Under the pieces are notes generated by a model. It was not told where the DNA came from. It was given only the letters and a program-made list of their open reading frames with translations, and made no database searches. Positions 7,965 to 16,639 of a stretch of DNA of 64,000 bases are shown here, one piece after another. The DNA is from a bacterium (GTDB taxonomy: Bacteria; Pseudomonadota; Gammaproteobacteria; Pseudomonadales; Moraxellaceae): assembly GCA_029945725.1 (NCBI GenBank), contig JAQSDB010000008.1, positions 510,710-574,709 of the forward strand, read 5' to 3'. Positions within the stretch are counted from its first letter, which is position 1. The number at the start of each line of letters is the position of its first letter. A program made the position numbers and the translations under genes.

Positions 7965-8816
7965 ATGCACCTGATTGCCGCCCTGCTTTTTCTGTCCCTG
8001 TCCTGGCTGCCCGGCTTCACGCTGGCCGCCGAGGGCGACGTACAACCCGTGCCTGTGCTCAGCGCCCCGCTGACCGACCTCGCCAAGCTGCTGACGCCGG
8101 CAGACGCCGCCGCGCTCAATCAGAAGCTGGCTGCTTTTTCCCAGGCCAAAGGCAGCCAGATTGCCGTCCTCATTGTGCCAACCACGGCTCCCGAAGATAT
8201 TTTTGCCTACAGCTTTCGCGTTGCCGACAGCTGGAAGCTCGGTCGCAAGGGAGTGGACGATGGCGTGCTGCTGGTCATTGCCGTGCAGGACCGCAAAAGC
8301 CACCTGCAGGTAGGCTACGGCCTTGAAGGCGCCATTCCCGATGCGCGCAGCAAGCAGGTGCTGCAGGACATCATCGCGCCGTATTTCCGCAACGGCGATT
8401 ATGCCGGCGGCCTCAATGCCGGCACCGACGCCCTCATCAAGCTGATCAATGGCGAAAACCTGCCCGCCGCCACGCAAGGCAATCGCGGCAAGAGCCTGAA
8501 CAACAATGTCATCGTGCTGGCGATTATTGCCGGCGCCATCGCCGGCTTTATCGCGAAATCGGTGATGGGCAACCTGGTCGGCGGGATCACGGGCGGCGGC
8601 GTGGCCCTCGCGGTTGCCCTGCTGCTGGGAGCAGCCGTTAGCGTGGCGATTTTTGCGGCCGTATTCGCGGCCATTGCTGCAAGTTCCAGCGGCCGTGGTT
8701 TCGGCATGGGTGGTTTTGGCGGCGGCGGATTCGGGGGAGGCGGCTTCGGCGGCGGGGGAGGATTTGGCGGAGGCGGTGGAGGCTTTGGCGGTGGTGGCGC
8801 CTCCGGCAACTGGTAA
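7965..8816 (+). CDS. TPM-domain membrane protein (YgcG family)
   Basis: 283 aa from ATG at 7965, which opens directly into a signal peptide (LIAALLFLSLSWLPGFTLA). The TPM domain follows: LAKLLTPADAAALNQKLAAFSQAKGSQIAVLIVPTT, EDIFAYSFRVADSWKLGRKGVDDGVLLVIA, and LQVGYGLEGAIPDARSKQVLQDIIAPYF. Two hydrophobic segments come next (about 180-240), then a low-complexity tail of GFGGGGF repeats ending GGGASGNW. The order after lemA is typical, and LemA and TPM proteins probably act together in the envelope. Some TPM proteins show phosphatase activity or bind assembly intermediates; the role here is unknown. Confidence 0.85.
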   Translation: MHLIAALLFLSLSWLPGFTLAAEGDVQPVPVLSAPLTDLAKLLTPADAAALNQKLAAFSQAKGSQIAVLIVPTTAPEDIFAYSFRVADSWKLGRKGVDDGVLLVIAVQDRKSHLQVGYGLEGAIPDARSKQVLQDIIAPYFRNGDYAGGLNAGTDALIKLINGENLPAATQGNRGKSLNNNVIVLAIIAGAIAGFIAKSVMGNLVGGITGGGVALAVALLLGAAVSVAIFAAVFAAIAASSSGRGFGMGGFGGGGFGGGGFGGGGGFGGGGGGFGGGGASGNW

Positions 8817-8862
8817 CCTTGCGGGTAAAACCGACCCCGGCAAACAGGCTTCAAACCGGATC

Positions 8863-9531
8863 ATGAACAACAGCATCTCGCCACGAATCATTCCCCTTGG
8901 CGCCGGCATGCCCCGGCGCGGCAATGCCCTCAGCCAGCGCTTCGGTATTTTCCTGCTCTGGCTGACCGGCTGGAAGGTGAGCGGCATCCTGCCCGACACG
9001 AAAAAAGCCGTCGTCATCGTGGCACCCCACACTTCCAATTACGACGCCGTCGTGGTCGTCGGCGCCATTCTTGCACTGCGCATGAAAGTCTCTTTTTTCG
9101 TCAAGCACAGCGCTTTTCGCTGGCCCTTCGGCGGCATCATGCGCTGGTTTGGCGCCCTGCCCGTGCAGCGTGATGATTCGCAGGATCTGGTGGGATTTTC
9201 AGCACAGAAGTTTGCAGAGAAAGACGAGCTGCTGCTGGCTGCCGCCCCCGAAGGCACGCGCCATGCCGCGTCGCACTGGAAAACCGGCTTTTACTGGATA
9301 GCCATGCGCGCGCAGGTTCCCGTCGTGATGGTCGGCCTGGATTACGCAAAAAAAGAAATCGTGATCCTGAAAACCCTGATGCCTTCCGGCGATATTGATG
9401 CCGACATGGCAGTGATCATCCGCCGTTATCGCGGCATCGCAGCGCGCCGGCCGGAACGGCTTTCCGCTCCACTCAGGTCCCTGCAGAAAAAGCCGCCACA
9501 AGACGGCTCAGACCAGACTCGCGCAGACTAG
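8863..9531 (+). CDS. 1-acyl-sn-glycerol-3-phosphate acyltransferase-like protein
   Basis: 222 aa from ATG at 8863. The PlsC-type acyltransferase motifs are visible: HTSNYD (HX4D, catalytic His/Asp), a GALPVQRD block corresponding to the substrate-binding Gly/Arg motif, and PEGTR. The family transfers acyl groups to lysophosphatidate or related acceptors at the membrane. The short length and lack of clear transmembrane segments fit the small acyltransferase branch often annotated as glycerol acyltransferase. It is downstream of, and perhaps co-transcribed with, the TPM gene. The C-terminal 20 residues are basic and unconserved. Confidence 0.8.
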   Translation: MNNSISPRIIPLGAGMPRRGNALSQRFGIFLLWLTGWKVSGILPDTKKAVVIVAPHTSNYDAVVVVGAILALRMKVSFFVKHSAFRWPFGGIMRWFGALPVQRDDSQDLVGFSAQKFAEKDELLLAAAPEGTRHAASHWKTGFYWIAMRAQVPVVMVGLDYAKKEIVILKTLMPSGDIDADMAVIIRRYRGIAARRPERLSAPLRSLQKKPPQDGSDQTRAD

Positions 9532-9537
9532 GACCAC

Positions 9538-10200
9538 TCAAGGCAGACCCACCGAGCGGCAGGCGGCCTCGGCAAAAAACTCGCGCAGTTCCGGCAAGCC
9601 GGTATCACGGCGTCCAGCCAGCCAGTGCCGGGCATAGTCATGCACCGGCCCCACCACCAGCGCCAGATAGGCATCCTGTGGCCAGCGCAGGCGCTGGCCC
9701 GGCGGCATGCGCGCCAGAAACCATGCCGAAAACTGCCGTTGCGACAGGCTCATCTCGGCCGCCTGCGTCGTCTGGTCCTGCACGGTTTCCAGCACGCCAC
9801 GGTGGTTGAAAAGATAGCGCGCCCACTCCGGTCTGGCGCAGATCCAGTCCACATTGGCATGGACAATGGCGCGGATGCCCTCCTCCAGCGTCGTCGCCCG
9901 TTCCATGTAATCCTGCTGCAGGCGCCGGAAATCCCGCAGCCCTTCCAGATAGACCTCGGCAGCAATGCGTTCCTTGCTGCCAAAGTGATGGTAAAGGCTG
10001 CCGGTACTGGCACCCGAAGCCGCGCGGATCATCTCGATGGTCGTGGCCTCCACCCCGTGCAGGGAAAAGCACCGCAGGGCCGCCTGGACAATGCTCTCGC
10101 GCCGGCCCCGCGAAACCGCGACAGGCTCCGCCATGCCCGCAAGACCGGTAGGCCGGTCAACCAGAGCGTTCTTCGATATGCCGTCTGTTTTTTTCATCAT
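9538..10200 (-). CDS. TetR/AcrR family transcriptional regulator
   Basis: 220 aa. The N-terminal HTH is clear (RRESIVQAALRCFSLHGVEATTIEMIRAASGASTGSLYHHFGSKERIAAEVY). The remainder is the variable helical ligand-binding domain. An alternative start at 10134 (MAEPVAVSRGRR) gives the more usual short leader before helix 1. Neither start has a strong ribosome site. It is divergent from the hotdog-fold gene at 10324, and a 34-bp palindrome lies between them, so it most likely represses that gene and itself. Confidence 0.85.
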   Translation of the reverse strand: MMKKTDGISKNALVDRPTGLAGMAEPVAVSRGRRESIVQAALRCFSLHGVEATTIEMIRAASGASTGSLYHHFGSKERIAAEVYLEGLRDFRRLQQDYMERATTLEEGIRAIVHANVDWICARPEWARYLFNHRGVLETVQDQTTQAAEMSLSQRQFSAWFLARMPPGQRLRWPQDAYLALVVGPVHDYARHWLAGRRDTGLPELREFFAEAACRSVGLP

Positions 10201-10230
10201 GCCCGGGCTTTTGCTTGACCGCGTAAAGAT

Positions 10231-10264
10231 GACTGGAATATTGTTCTAGAACTTTATTCCAGTC
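10231..10264. promoter_or_regulatory. 34-bp palindromic operator between tetR and the hotdog-fold gene
   Basis: GACTGGAATA at 10231-10240 is mirrored as TATTCCAGTC at 10255-10264. The self-complementary core GTTCTAGAAC occupies 10243-10252. Apart from the two TT spacers the whole 34 bp is a perfect dyad, long enough for two TetR dimers. It overlaps the likely promoters of both divergent genes. Confidence 0.75.
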
Positions 10265-10323
10265 AACGTTCTGGCCACCTTTCCAATGTCACCGCCAGAC
10301 ATCAAGCGCCCCAGGAGAACACC

Positions 10324-10785
10324 ATGATGAACGCTCTTGCCATGTTCAACCGCTTCAAGAAGCTGCCCGGCGGCACCTGGCTGTTCAGCCGCGCCGTCAG
10401 TGCCGCCGCCCCCTATTTCAACAGCATTCGCCCGCACATCACCGAAGTCCGGCCCGGCCTCGTGGTGGTGCACATGCGCAAGCGCCGCGCCGTGGAAAAC
10501 CACCTGAAAACCGTGCATGCCATCGCCATGTGCAATATGGCCGAGATGGCCGGCGGCCTGCTGACCGATGTGTCCGTTCCTGCCGGCGCACGCTGGATTC
10601 CCTCCGGCATGACCGTGCGCTACATCGCCAAGGCCAAAACCGATCTCGTTGCCACCTCGGACGGCAGCGGTATCGACTGGAGCCGCGAAGGCAATATCGT
10701 GGTGCCGGTGAGCGTGCGCGACACCGCCGGCACGGAAGTTTTTCACGCCGACATCACCATGAACGTGAAGCACACGAAAAACTGA
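10324..10785 (+). CDS. Hotdog-fold protein, DUF4442 family (thioesterase-like)
   Basis: 153 aa. The sequence matches DUF4442/PaaI-like hotdog proteins: YFNSIRPHITEVRPGLVVVHMRKRRAVENHLKTVHAIAMCNMAEMAGGLLTDVSVPAGARWIPSGMTVRYIAKAKTDLVATSD. The central HAIAMCNMAEMAGG helix is the hotdog helix that carries the acyl-CoA thioesterase active site in relatives. Substrates are probably acyl-CoA thioesters, an inference from fold only. Expression is probably controlled by the divergent TetR protein through the palindrome at 10231. A strong terminator follows. A second in-frame ATG lies one codon downstream. Confidence 0.8.
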   Translation: MMNALAMFNRFKKLPGGTWLFSRAVSAAAPYFNSIRPHITEVRPGLVVVHMRKRRAVENHLKTVHAIAMCNMAEMAGGLLTDVSVPAGARWIPSGMTVRYIAKAKTDLVATSDGSGIDWSREGNIVVPVSVRDTAGTEVFHADITMNVKHTKN

Positions 10786-10808
10786 TTTTTTCGCATCACA
10801 CAGGCAAT

Positions 10809-10838
10809 AAAAAAACGCGGGCAGGCCCGCGTTTTTTT
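10809..10838. terminator. Rho-independent terminator (bidirectional)
   Basis: AACGCGGGC pairs with GCCCGCGTT around a 2-nt loop, flanked by an A-run and a 7-nt T-run. It lies between the converging hotdog-fold gene and the copper-associated gene, and can serve both. Confidence 0.85.
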
Positions 10839-10855
10839 ATTTCAGGAACAGCAAC

Positions 10856-11314
10856 TCAGTTCGCCATGCCAGGCCCTGACGGCTCGCCAAAAAGATCGAA
10901 CCGGGCGCGCAACGCATGTGGCAAACCTGCTTCCGCCTCTTCCAGCTTTTTAGCCAGTGCAACTGCAGCCGGCTTCGGCACACCCGTACCGGCAAGACCA
11001 TCGACGGTTTTCAGGCCGGCGCCGGAGCACAGACGAAGCGTCCATTGCCCGTTTGATTTCGCCAGCAGCGCACGCCCGCCTCTGGTGCCCTGCACCCAGT
11101 CCGCCACCGCATGCCCGCCCACGATTACCACCGGCTCCGTTTGCACGGTCTTGCCGGGCTTGTCATAACGGCGTGCAATGAGATGGCGTATTTCCTGGGC
11201 GTCATCTGCCTGCGCGCACAGGGGCAGGCTGGCGCCTAAAAACAGCAGCGCGGTTGCCATCACCTTAATGATCCTTCCTTCTTCCCGTCCGGAATAAAAC
11301 GGATGACTCATCAC
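10856..11314 (-). CDS. Periplasmic copper uptake-associated protein (partner of the copper receptor)
   Basis: 152 aa, or 134 aa if ATG at 11260 is used, which would give a tidier signal peptide (MATALLFLGASLPLCAQA). The mature part DDAQEIRHLIARRYDKPGKTVQTEPVVIVGGHAVADWVQGTRGGRALLAKSNGQWTLRLCSGAGL resembles small proteins annotated as copper uptake system-associated, found beside OprC/NosA-type receptors in pseudomonads. It begins 2 nt after the stop of the receptor gene on the same strand, so translation is probably coupled. A role as periplasmic partner in copper acquisition is inferred from context; no metal-binding motif is obvious in the mature domain. Confidence 0.65.
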   Translation of the reverse strand: MMSHPFYSGREEGRIIKVMATALLFLGASLPLCAQADDAQEIRHLIARRYDKPGKTVQTEPVVIVGGHAVADWVQGTRGGRALLAKSNGQWTLRLCSGAGLKTVDGLAGTGVPKPAAVALAKKLEEAEAGLPHALRARFDLFGEPSGPGMAN

Positions 11315-11316
11315 GC

Positions 11317-13350
11317 TCAGAAGTCCGCCGCAACTTTCAGCCAGAGCGTGCGGCCGGGCTCGTTGACGCGAGTCGTCTGCAGGTAACCGGGAATGGTGCC
11401 GCCCATGCCGTTGCCACCGGCACGGCTGACCGACTCGGCGTAGGCACGATCAAACAGGTTGTCGATACCGGCACTGACCAGTATGGAATGCACCGGCCGC
11501 CAGCCGGCATTGAGCGAGAACACCGAGAAGCCGCCGGTAGCGCCGAGATCCTTGCCGACAATATTTCCCATGTTGAGATCGTAACGGTTCTGCGCTGCCA
11601 CCATCCGGCTCAGTGCCGCAAAGGACCAGACACGGTTGTCCCAGGCGAGACTCACCCGCCCTTCCAGCGGCGGCATCTGCGCCAGCGCCGTGTTGTCGCT
11701 GTCATTACTGCCGCGCACATAGCTGACCGATGAATTCAGCTTCCACGTAGTGCTCAAGGCATAATCCGCACTGAACTCGCCGCCATAGGTGGTGGCATCG
11801 ACATTTCGCACGGCGCCGCTCATTTTCATGGGACTGGAGTAGTCGGCCAGAATGAAATCATCAATGCGGTTATAAAATGCCGACAGCGCCACGTTCAGAT
11901 CATCTTTCCTGTAGATGAGACCGGTATCCAGCTGCGTGGTTTTTTCCGCACGAATCGTGTCGAAGGCGCTGAGCGAAGTCATGCCCTCTTTGGCGATCAT
12001 TTCCCAGTAATCCGGAAAGCGCTCGCTGTGACCGAGACCGGCATAGGCCGTCAGCGAAATGTTTTCCAGCTGCTGCTCAAGGCGGGCAAAGCCGCCGTTC
12101 AGGATATCGTCACGACTGTGGCCTGCCGTGGGATTAGGCATGCTCATCATCATGCCCTTGATCATCACGCGCTCGTCCGTGGCGTCGTGAAAATCAGCAC
12201 GGTAACCGGCAATCACGCGCTGGCGCTCATCGAGATCGTGCTTAAGCTCGCCGAACAGGCCGTATTGCGTAAACGTCGCGTCGTCAGCGAAGGCCGTGTA
12301 AATGCCGCTGGGTGGCGCCGAGCGCGACACATGATCATTCTGCTGCGCATCAACACCAACCGTCACCAGTGTGCTGGCGGTCATCCGCAAGGCGGTGCTG
12401 AGACGGCCGCCGCTGGTGTCACGCTGCAGATTGGCATAGCCCATCATGCCGGGCGCTCGCAGCGTCTGGTCGTCCATGATGTGATCGACCGAGCTGAGGT
12501 AGAACTCGGCGTCCAGCTTCTCGACCACAGCCGACAGGTTTTTCTTTTTCAGACTGAGTGCAGCGTTTTCACGCAGGAATTTCGAACCGTCCATACCGCG
12601 GTCGGCATAGGCCGCACGGCCATCGCTGACACCGCCGGAGAGTTCCAGGCGCGTGTTTGCATCCGGCGTCCATCCCAGCGCCGCACCGGCGTTGTAACGG
12701 TGATACGCAGAGTGCACCGGATCACCGTTGCCGTCCTTGTAATCACCCGACTGCGAATTGGTGCCGGTCAGTTGTACATAGCCCTGCGCATTGCCGAATT
12801 TTCCGTCGAGCACTTCATCATGACGGCCAAAGCTGCCGGCGAGCACGCTGCCATGAACGGTGTAACCCGGTTCGGTAAAAGGCTGGAATTCGCGCTCGAA
12901 CAAAATCGTGCCGGCCGAATTGCCGCCGCCGTAAAGCACGGTCTGCGGCCCCTTGATCACCGTCAGCTTGTCCAGCGCTTCCGGAAAAATATAGGCCGTC
13001 GGTGCATCCATGCGGTAATTGCAGCCGCCGAGAATATTCTGCCCGTCAACCAGGATGTTGAGGCGCGAGCCGGCCATCCCACGCAGCACGGGATCACCAT
13101 CGGTGCCGCCCTTGCGGATGACGTTAAAGCCCGGAATGGTTTTCAGGTAATCGGCGCCGTCATGGGCCGGCAGCGGCTGACGCGGCACTTTCAGGTCCGT
13201 TTCCACCACCAGCGGCGAATGCATCGCCGTGCTGGTCACCACCACTTCCGGCAATACCGTTATCTCGCCCTGCGGGCTTTCCGCTTCGGCAGACCATGAA
13301 GGGGAAGCCATCAGTCCAAAGACGGCGGCGGCAAGCGAATGAATACGCAT
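11317..13350 (-). CDS. TonB-dependent copper receptor (OprC/NosA-like)
   Basis: 677 aa from ATG at 13350, which opens a signal peptide (MRIHSLAAAVFGLMASPSWSA). A TonB-box-like ITVLPEVVVTST is followed by the plug (DYLKTIPGFNVIRKGGTDGDPVLRGMAGSRLNILVDGQNILGGCNYRMDAPTAYI; LDKLTVIKGPQTVLYGG). A 22-strand-type barrel ends in an aromatic residue (LKVAADF). GGCNYRMD in the plug and a Met-rich stretch (MIKGMMMSMPN) fit copper binding in OprC-like receptors. It transports copper across the outer membrane using TonB energy. The small periplasmic gene downstream supports the copper assignment. Confidence 0.85.
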   Translation of the reverse strand: MRIHSLAAAVFGLMASPSWSAEAESPQGEITVLPEVVVTSTAMHSPLVVETDLKVPRQPLPAHDGADYLKTIPGFNVIRKGGTDGDPVLRGMAGSRLNILVDGQNILGGCNYRMDAPTAYIFPEALDKLTVIKGPQTVLYGGGNSAGTILFEREFQPFTEPGYTVHGSVLAGSFGRHDEVLDGKFGNAQGYVQLTGTNSQSGDYKDGNGDPVHSAYHRYNAGAALGWTPDANTRLELSGGVSDGRAAYADRGMDGSKFLRENAALSLKKKNLSAVVEKLDAEFYLSSVDHIMDDQTLRAPGMMGYANLQRDTSGGRLSTALRMTASTLVTVGVDAQQNDHVSRSAPPSGIYTAFADDATFTQYGLFGELKHDLDERQRVIAGYRADFHDATDERVMIKGMMMSMPNPTAGHSRDDILNGGFARLEQQLENISLTAYAGLGHSERFPDYWEMIAKEGMTSLSAFDTIRAEKTTQLDTGLIYRKDDLNVALSAFYNRIDDFILADYSSPMKMSGAVRNVDATTYGGEFSADYALSTTWKLNSSVSYVRGSNDSDNTALAQMPPLEGRVSLAWDNRVWSFAALSRMVAAQNRYDLNMGNIVGKDLGATGGFSVFSLNAGWRPVHSILVSAGIDNLFDRAYAESVSRAGGNGMGGTIPGYLQTTRVNEPGRTLWLKVAADF

Positions 13351-13692
13351 GAAGACTCTCCTGAAAGGAAGACGGTAATCCTGACGCCACACCTGACAAC
13401 CGGTGTGTGCCAAAAAACGCCGCGAGTCTACTTCACGCCACGCGTAACAATGCCGTGACAAATTGCCGCAGCTCGTCCCTCGGGAAGATGGAAAAAACCA
13501 GAATAAATCCAGCTTCATTGCCACCTCCGATGGCAGCAGCCTCGACTGGCGCTCCGAAAAAATATCGTGATCCGGTGATCGCCCAATAAAAAGCCCGGAA
13601 ATTCCCGGGCTTTTTATTGTTTTAAACATTATCTTCAATCGGGCACTTCAGACATCAGGTAACCGCCATATCCTCATGCTCGTCCATATCGG
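13351..13692. other. Intergenic region: receptor promoter side and NHL-gene terminator
   Basis: No supported gene. It contains the leader of the leftward copper receptor gene and the terminator of the leftward NHL gene (13588-13615). No copper-regulator box was recognised with confidence. Confidence 0.5.
13588..13615. terminator. Rho-independent terminator after the NHL-repeat gene
   Basis: AAAAAGCCCGG pairs with CCGGGCTTTTT around a short AT loop. On the minus strand it terminates the gene ending at 13693. Confidence 0.8.
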
Positions 13693-14799
13693 TTACAGCG
13701 GTATTTTCGGTATGGAGCCGCAACTGAAAAAACATTTTATCTGTGCAGCAAGCAGCGTCGACACCACGCCGGAAGCGCTGATCCTGCGTATTGCACCATC
13801 GGCATCATGAATAACATACAGCGCGCCTCCGGCATCCAGTGCCATTCCTCCGGGCTGCAGAAATGTCGCCGTCGCTGCATTGCCATCCGCGCCGCCCTTC
13901 ACCGCGAACTGTCCGGCAAATATGGCCAGCCCTTTGCCCGGCGCCAGCATGCGGACAACATGGTTGCGACTGTCAGCCACATACAGGTTGCCATGCGTAT
14001 CGACCGCAAGGCCTGAGGGTTCCCAGCCATGGGCATCGGCCCCGTCGCCATCCTTGCGACTGAAAGGACCCGAGGTTCCCGCAATCGTCGTCACCTCACC
14101 GGCAGGTGAAATCCTGCGCAGTGTTGCATCCGTCACAAACAGTGTGCCGTCAGCTGCCACGGCGATACTGCGCGGCTCCTTGAAAGATGCGGCAGCACCA
14201 ACACCGTCCTGCAATCCCGTATCCGCTCCGGCAACTGTCGATACCACACCTGCAGCCGTGATCTTGCGAATCAGTCTGTTGCCGGTATCTGCCACATAAA
14301 TATTGCCGGAAGTATCAACCGCAATTCCCTCCGGCTGATTGAAGCGTGCAGCCTTCAGCGCGCCATCCCTGTTGCCAGACCGGCCCGGCGTACCTGCCAG
14401 CGTAGTCACGACACCGTCAGGCGTGATCTTGCGAATGGAGTGGTTGTAGGTATCAGCGACATAAACATTGCCTGCAGCATCGACTGCAAGTGCCTGCGGA
14501 CAATTGAACGCAGCCTCCGTACCTGCCCCGTCAGCAGCCCCGGAACTGGTGGCATTTCCCGCCAGCACTGTCATGACCCCATCGGGAGTAATCTTGCGGA
14601 TCACGTTGTTGTCAGCGTCCGCCTCATACACTGTGCCGCCGGCATCCACTGCCAGGGCATAGTGATTGATCGGCACTTTCACCGGCTGTTCTGCGCCGCC
14701 AACGGGAATGAATATGATGCCACCGCTACGGGCAAGGACCGGCCCTGATACCAGTAACGCCAGACATCCTGCAAACAGGAATTTACTTCGCAATGCCAT
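13693..14799 (-). CDS. Secreted NHL-repeat beta-propeller protein
   Basis: 368 aa from ATG at 14799, chosen because GGAG lies just upstream and the signal peptide starts here (LRSKFLFAGCLALLVSGPVLA). Six or so NHL units follow, each with the pattern P.(G/A)(I/L)AVD..GN.YVAD..NH.IRKITP.GVV.T.AG, for example QALAVDAAGNVYVADTYNHS. They form a beta-propeller in the periplasm or outside the cell. NHL propellers bind proteins or polymers; no catalytic motif is visible. The two Cys residues near the C terminus (CFFSC) could form a disulfide. It appears monocistronic. Confidence 0.8.
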   Translation of the reverse strand: MALRSKFLFAGCLALLVSGPVLARSGGIIFIPVGGAEQPVKVPINHYALAVDAGGTVYEADADNNVIRKITPDGVMTVLAGNATSSGAADGAGTEAAFNCPQALAVDAAGNVYVADTYNHSIRKITPDGVVTTLAGTPGRSGNRDGALKAARFNQPEGIAVDTSGNIYVADTGNRLIRKITAAGVVSTVAGADTGLQDGVGAAASFKEPRSIAVAADGTLFVTDATLRRISPAGEVTTIAGTSGPFSRKDGDGADAHGWEPSGLAVDTHGNLYVADSRNHVVRMLAPGKGLAIFAGQFAVKGGADGNAATATFLQPGGMALDAGGALYVIHDADGAIRRISASGVVSTLLAAQIKCFFSCGSIPKIPL

Positions 14800-15020
14800 C
14801 ACCAGCTCCCTCGCCACGAAACGGCAACTCTATCCAGACACTGGCATCAGTGCCATACGTAAAAGCCGCAGGAAAGATCATGGGCATGCCCTCAAATACG
14901 AAAATATCGTGCGGGCTTCCGGAGAGAGCGATGCTGTCGTCATGATTTAAAAAATCACCGGCGGGCGCGCCTGATGCTAAAAGCTGATGCGCCGATGCAT
15001 CAAGAACCGCAGCAGTAATG

Positions 15021-15050
15021 TCAAAAAAAGGGCCGCGAAGGCCCTTTGTT
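15021..15050. terminator. Rho-independent terminator of the DUF3422 gene
   Basis: AAAGGGCC (15027-15034) pairs with GGCCCTTT (15040-15047) around a 5-nt loop, with a T-run on the minus strand. It starts directly after the stop of the leftward gene ending at 15054. Confidence 0.75.
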
Positions 15051-15053
15051 TTT

Positions 15054-16421
15054 TCAGCCATGCAGTCCGCGGCGGCGCAGGCGGTGCACCCCGCGCCAAA
15101 CCATGAACACACACACCGGCACAGAAAGGCCCACCACCAGCTCCGGCCGTGCAATCAACTGCATGTCAGAGAGCGAACCCGCCACGTATTTGATGAGGCC
15201 AACGAGGTAGTAGCTGATGGCCACCACGGAAAGTCCTTCCACCGCCTGCTGCAGTTGCAGCTGCAACTGGCCGCGGTCGTTCATGGACTGCAACAAATCC
15301 TGGTTCTGCGCTTCCAGCGTGAGATCGACACGCGTGCGCAGCAGTTCGCTGGCGCGGTCAATGCGGCGCGAGAGATTGTCGAGCTGGCCGGCCACTGCCT
15401 CGCAGGTACGGAAGGCGGGAGTCAGGCGGCGCGGCAGGAATTCATTCAGCGTCTGCATGCCCGGCTCTTCTTCCTCGCGCAATTCCTCAAGGCGGCTCAG
15501 CACGAGCTGGTAATAGGCACGCGCGGCGGAAAAACGGAAATTGGTATCGGAGCGCAGATGCTCGATGCGCGCCGCCAGTTGCGAAAGCTGGCCGAGCAGG
15601 CGGCGCTCGTCTTCCAGGCCGCGAATCGCATTGATCTGCTCGTTGATGGTGGCGAGCTGCTGATCCATTTCCGCGATGCCGGGCGCGATGCGCCGCGCCA
15701 TGGGAAACGCCAGCAGCACCATCATGCGGTAGGTTTCCAGCTCCAACAGGCGGCGCACGAGACGGCCAAGCTGGCAGGGATTGAGCGACTGGTTCAGCAC
15801 CAGGATGCGGCCGAGGCCATCGTTGTGGATGCGGTAGGCCGTCCACAGGCGCGCCTTGCGGTCGATCACCCAGGAACTGATCAGGCGGTGTCCCTCGAAA
15901 CAAGGGCGCAGCGTATTGGCATTCGGCACCGGCTCCGGCATCGCATGAATCTCGACATGCAGGCCGCTGATCACCTCGCCCGGCAACTGCGCCAGCCACT
16001 CCGGCGGCAGCAGCGACAGTGCCGTGCGCTGGAACGGCTCGGGGCCATCCACGCGATGAATGAAGGTGTAGGTGGAAAATTCCGTGTGCCGCTCCCAGCG
16101 CAATTCGAAACCGCCGAAGTTCTGGTAATAGCACGACGAGCCCGCTGCCGGCGGCAGGATGGAATAGCGCGTGCACAGCGCCTGGATATGGCGGTACTCG
16201 GCATCGGCATCACCGTCGCGGTGCAGTACCGCCAACTGCGAAATGCGCGCGCCCTGTTCCAGCACGGGAAAGGGACGCGTGTGCAGTTCATTGAACAACG
16301 GCTCGCGCGCACCGTGGAAAGGCAGCATGGCAGCCGTCATCGGTGGGGGCGACAGGAAATCATTCAGGGGCCGCGACGCAGCAGTCGTCGCAGCGGAATC
16401 GAGAGGCTCGTAGTCCGTCAC
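15054..16421 (-). CDS. DUF3422 family membrane-anchored protein
   Basis: 455 aa from a GTG start with GGAG six bases upstream. The sequence fits DUF3422: PFHGAREPLFNELHTRPFPVL near the N terminus, HTEFSTYTF in the middle, and RLVRRLLELETYRMMVLLAFPMAR followed by a long coiled coil (about 240-400: LATINEQINAIRGLEDERRLLGQLSQLAARIEHL). Two C-terminal membrane segments (ISYYLVGLIKYVAGSL; ELVVGLSVPVCVFMVW) anchor it. The family is found in proteobacteria and has no established function. It is monocistronic, with its own terminator. Confidence 0.85.
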   Translation of the reverse strand: MTDYEPLDSAATTAASRPLNDFLSPPPMTAAMLPFHGAREPLFNELHTRPFPVLEQGARISQLAVLHRDGDADAEYRHIQALCTRYSILPPAAGSSCYYQNFGGFELRWERHTEFSTYTFIHRVDGPEPFQRTALSLLPPEWLAQLPGEVISGLHVEIHAMPEPVPNANTLRPCFEGHRLISSWVIDRKARLWTAYRIHNDGLGRILVLNQSLNPCQLGRLVRRLLELETYRMMVLLAFPMARRIAPGIAEMDQQLATINEQINAIRGLEDERRLLGQLSQLAARIEHLRSDTNFRFSAARAYYQLVLSRLEELREEEEPGMQTLNEFLPRRLTPAFRTCEAVAGQLDNLSRRIDRASELLRTRVDLTLEAQNQDLLQSMNDRGQLQLQLQQAVEGLSVVAISYYLVGLIKYVAGSLSDMQLIARPELVVGLSVPVCVFMVWRGVHRLRRRGLHG

Positions 16422-16574
16422 ACGGATTCTCCGGAAAAGCGGGGAAGCAACAGGGTGCGGATGCTAGCACGCCCCATGCCACTCTCCGGAAGGGCCCGCG
16501 CGCCGCAAGGGGCCACCGGCGCAGCCAATGCCGATGGCGATGGCACAAACGACGGGTAATTATTTACGGGGATG

Positions 16575-16606
16575 AAAATAAAAACGGGCCCGGTAATCGG
16601 GCCCGT
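16575..16606 (-). terminator. Rho-independent terminator of the DUF2156 gene
   Basis: ACGGGCCCG (16584-16592) pairs with CGGGCCCGT (16598-16606) around GTAAT. The T-run is on the minus strand (AAAATAAAA at 16575-16583), so it ends the leftward gene stopping at 16640. Confidence 0.8.
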
Positions 16607-16639
16607 CAGAAACGCCGGCACACAAGCCGAAAAGACTGT

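Noticed and set aside
8700-8810. G-rich tandem repeats
   Set aside because: They encode the Gly/Phe-rich tail usual in TPM-domain proteins.
12028-13299. Long open frame (423 codons) antisense to the copper receptor gene
   Set aside because: Low-information His/Arg/Ala-rich translation, no domain; it mirrors the codon pattern of the receptor on the other strand.
14783-15154. Minus-strand frame between the NHL and DUF3422 genes (123 codons)
   Set aside because: It runs through the DUF3422 C terminus and a terminator; no family match and no good start.
15018-16559. 513-codon frame antisense to the DUF3422 gene
   Set aside because: Arg/Gln/His-rich shadow of the real gene with no recognisable domain or ribosome site.
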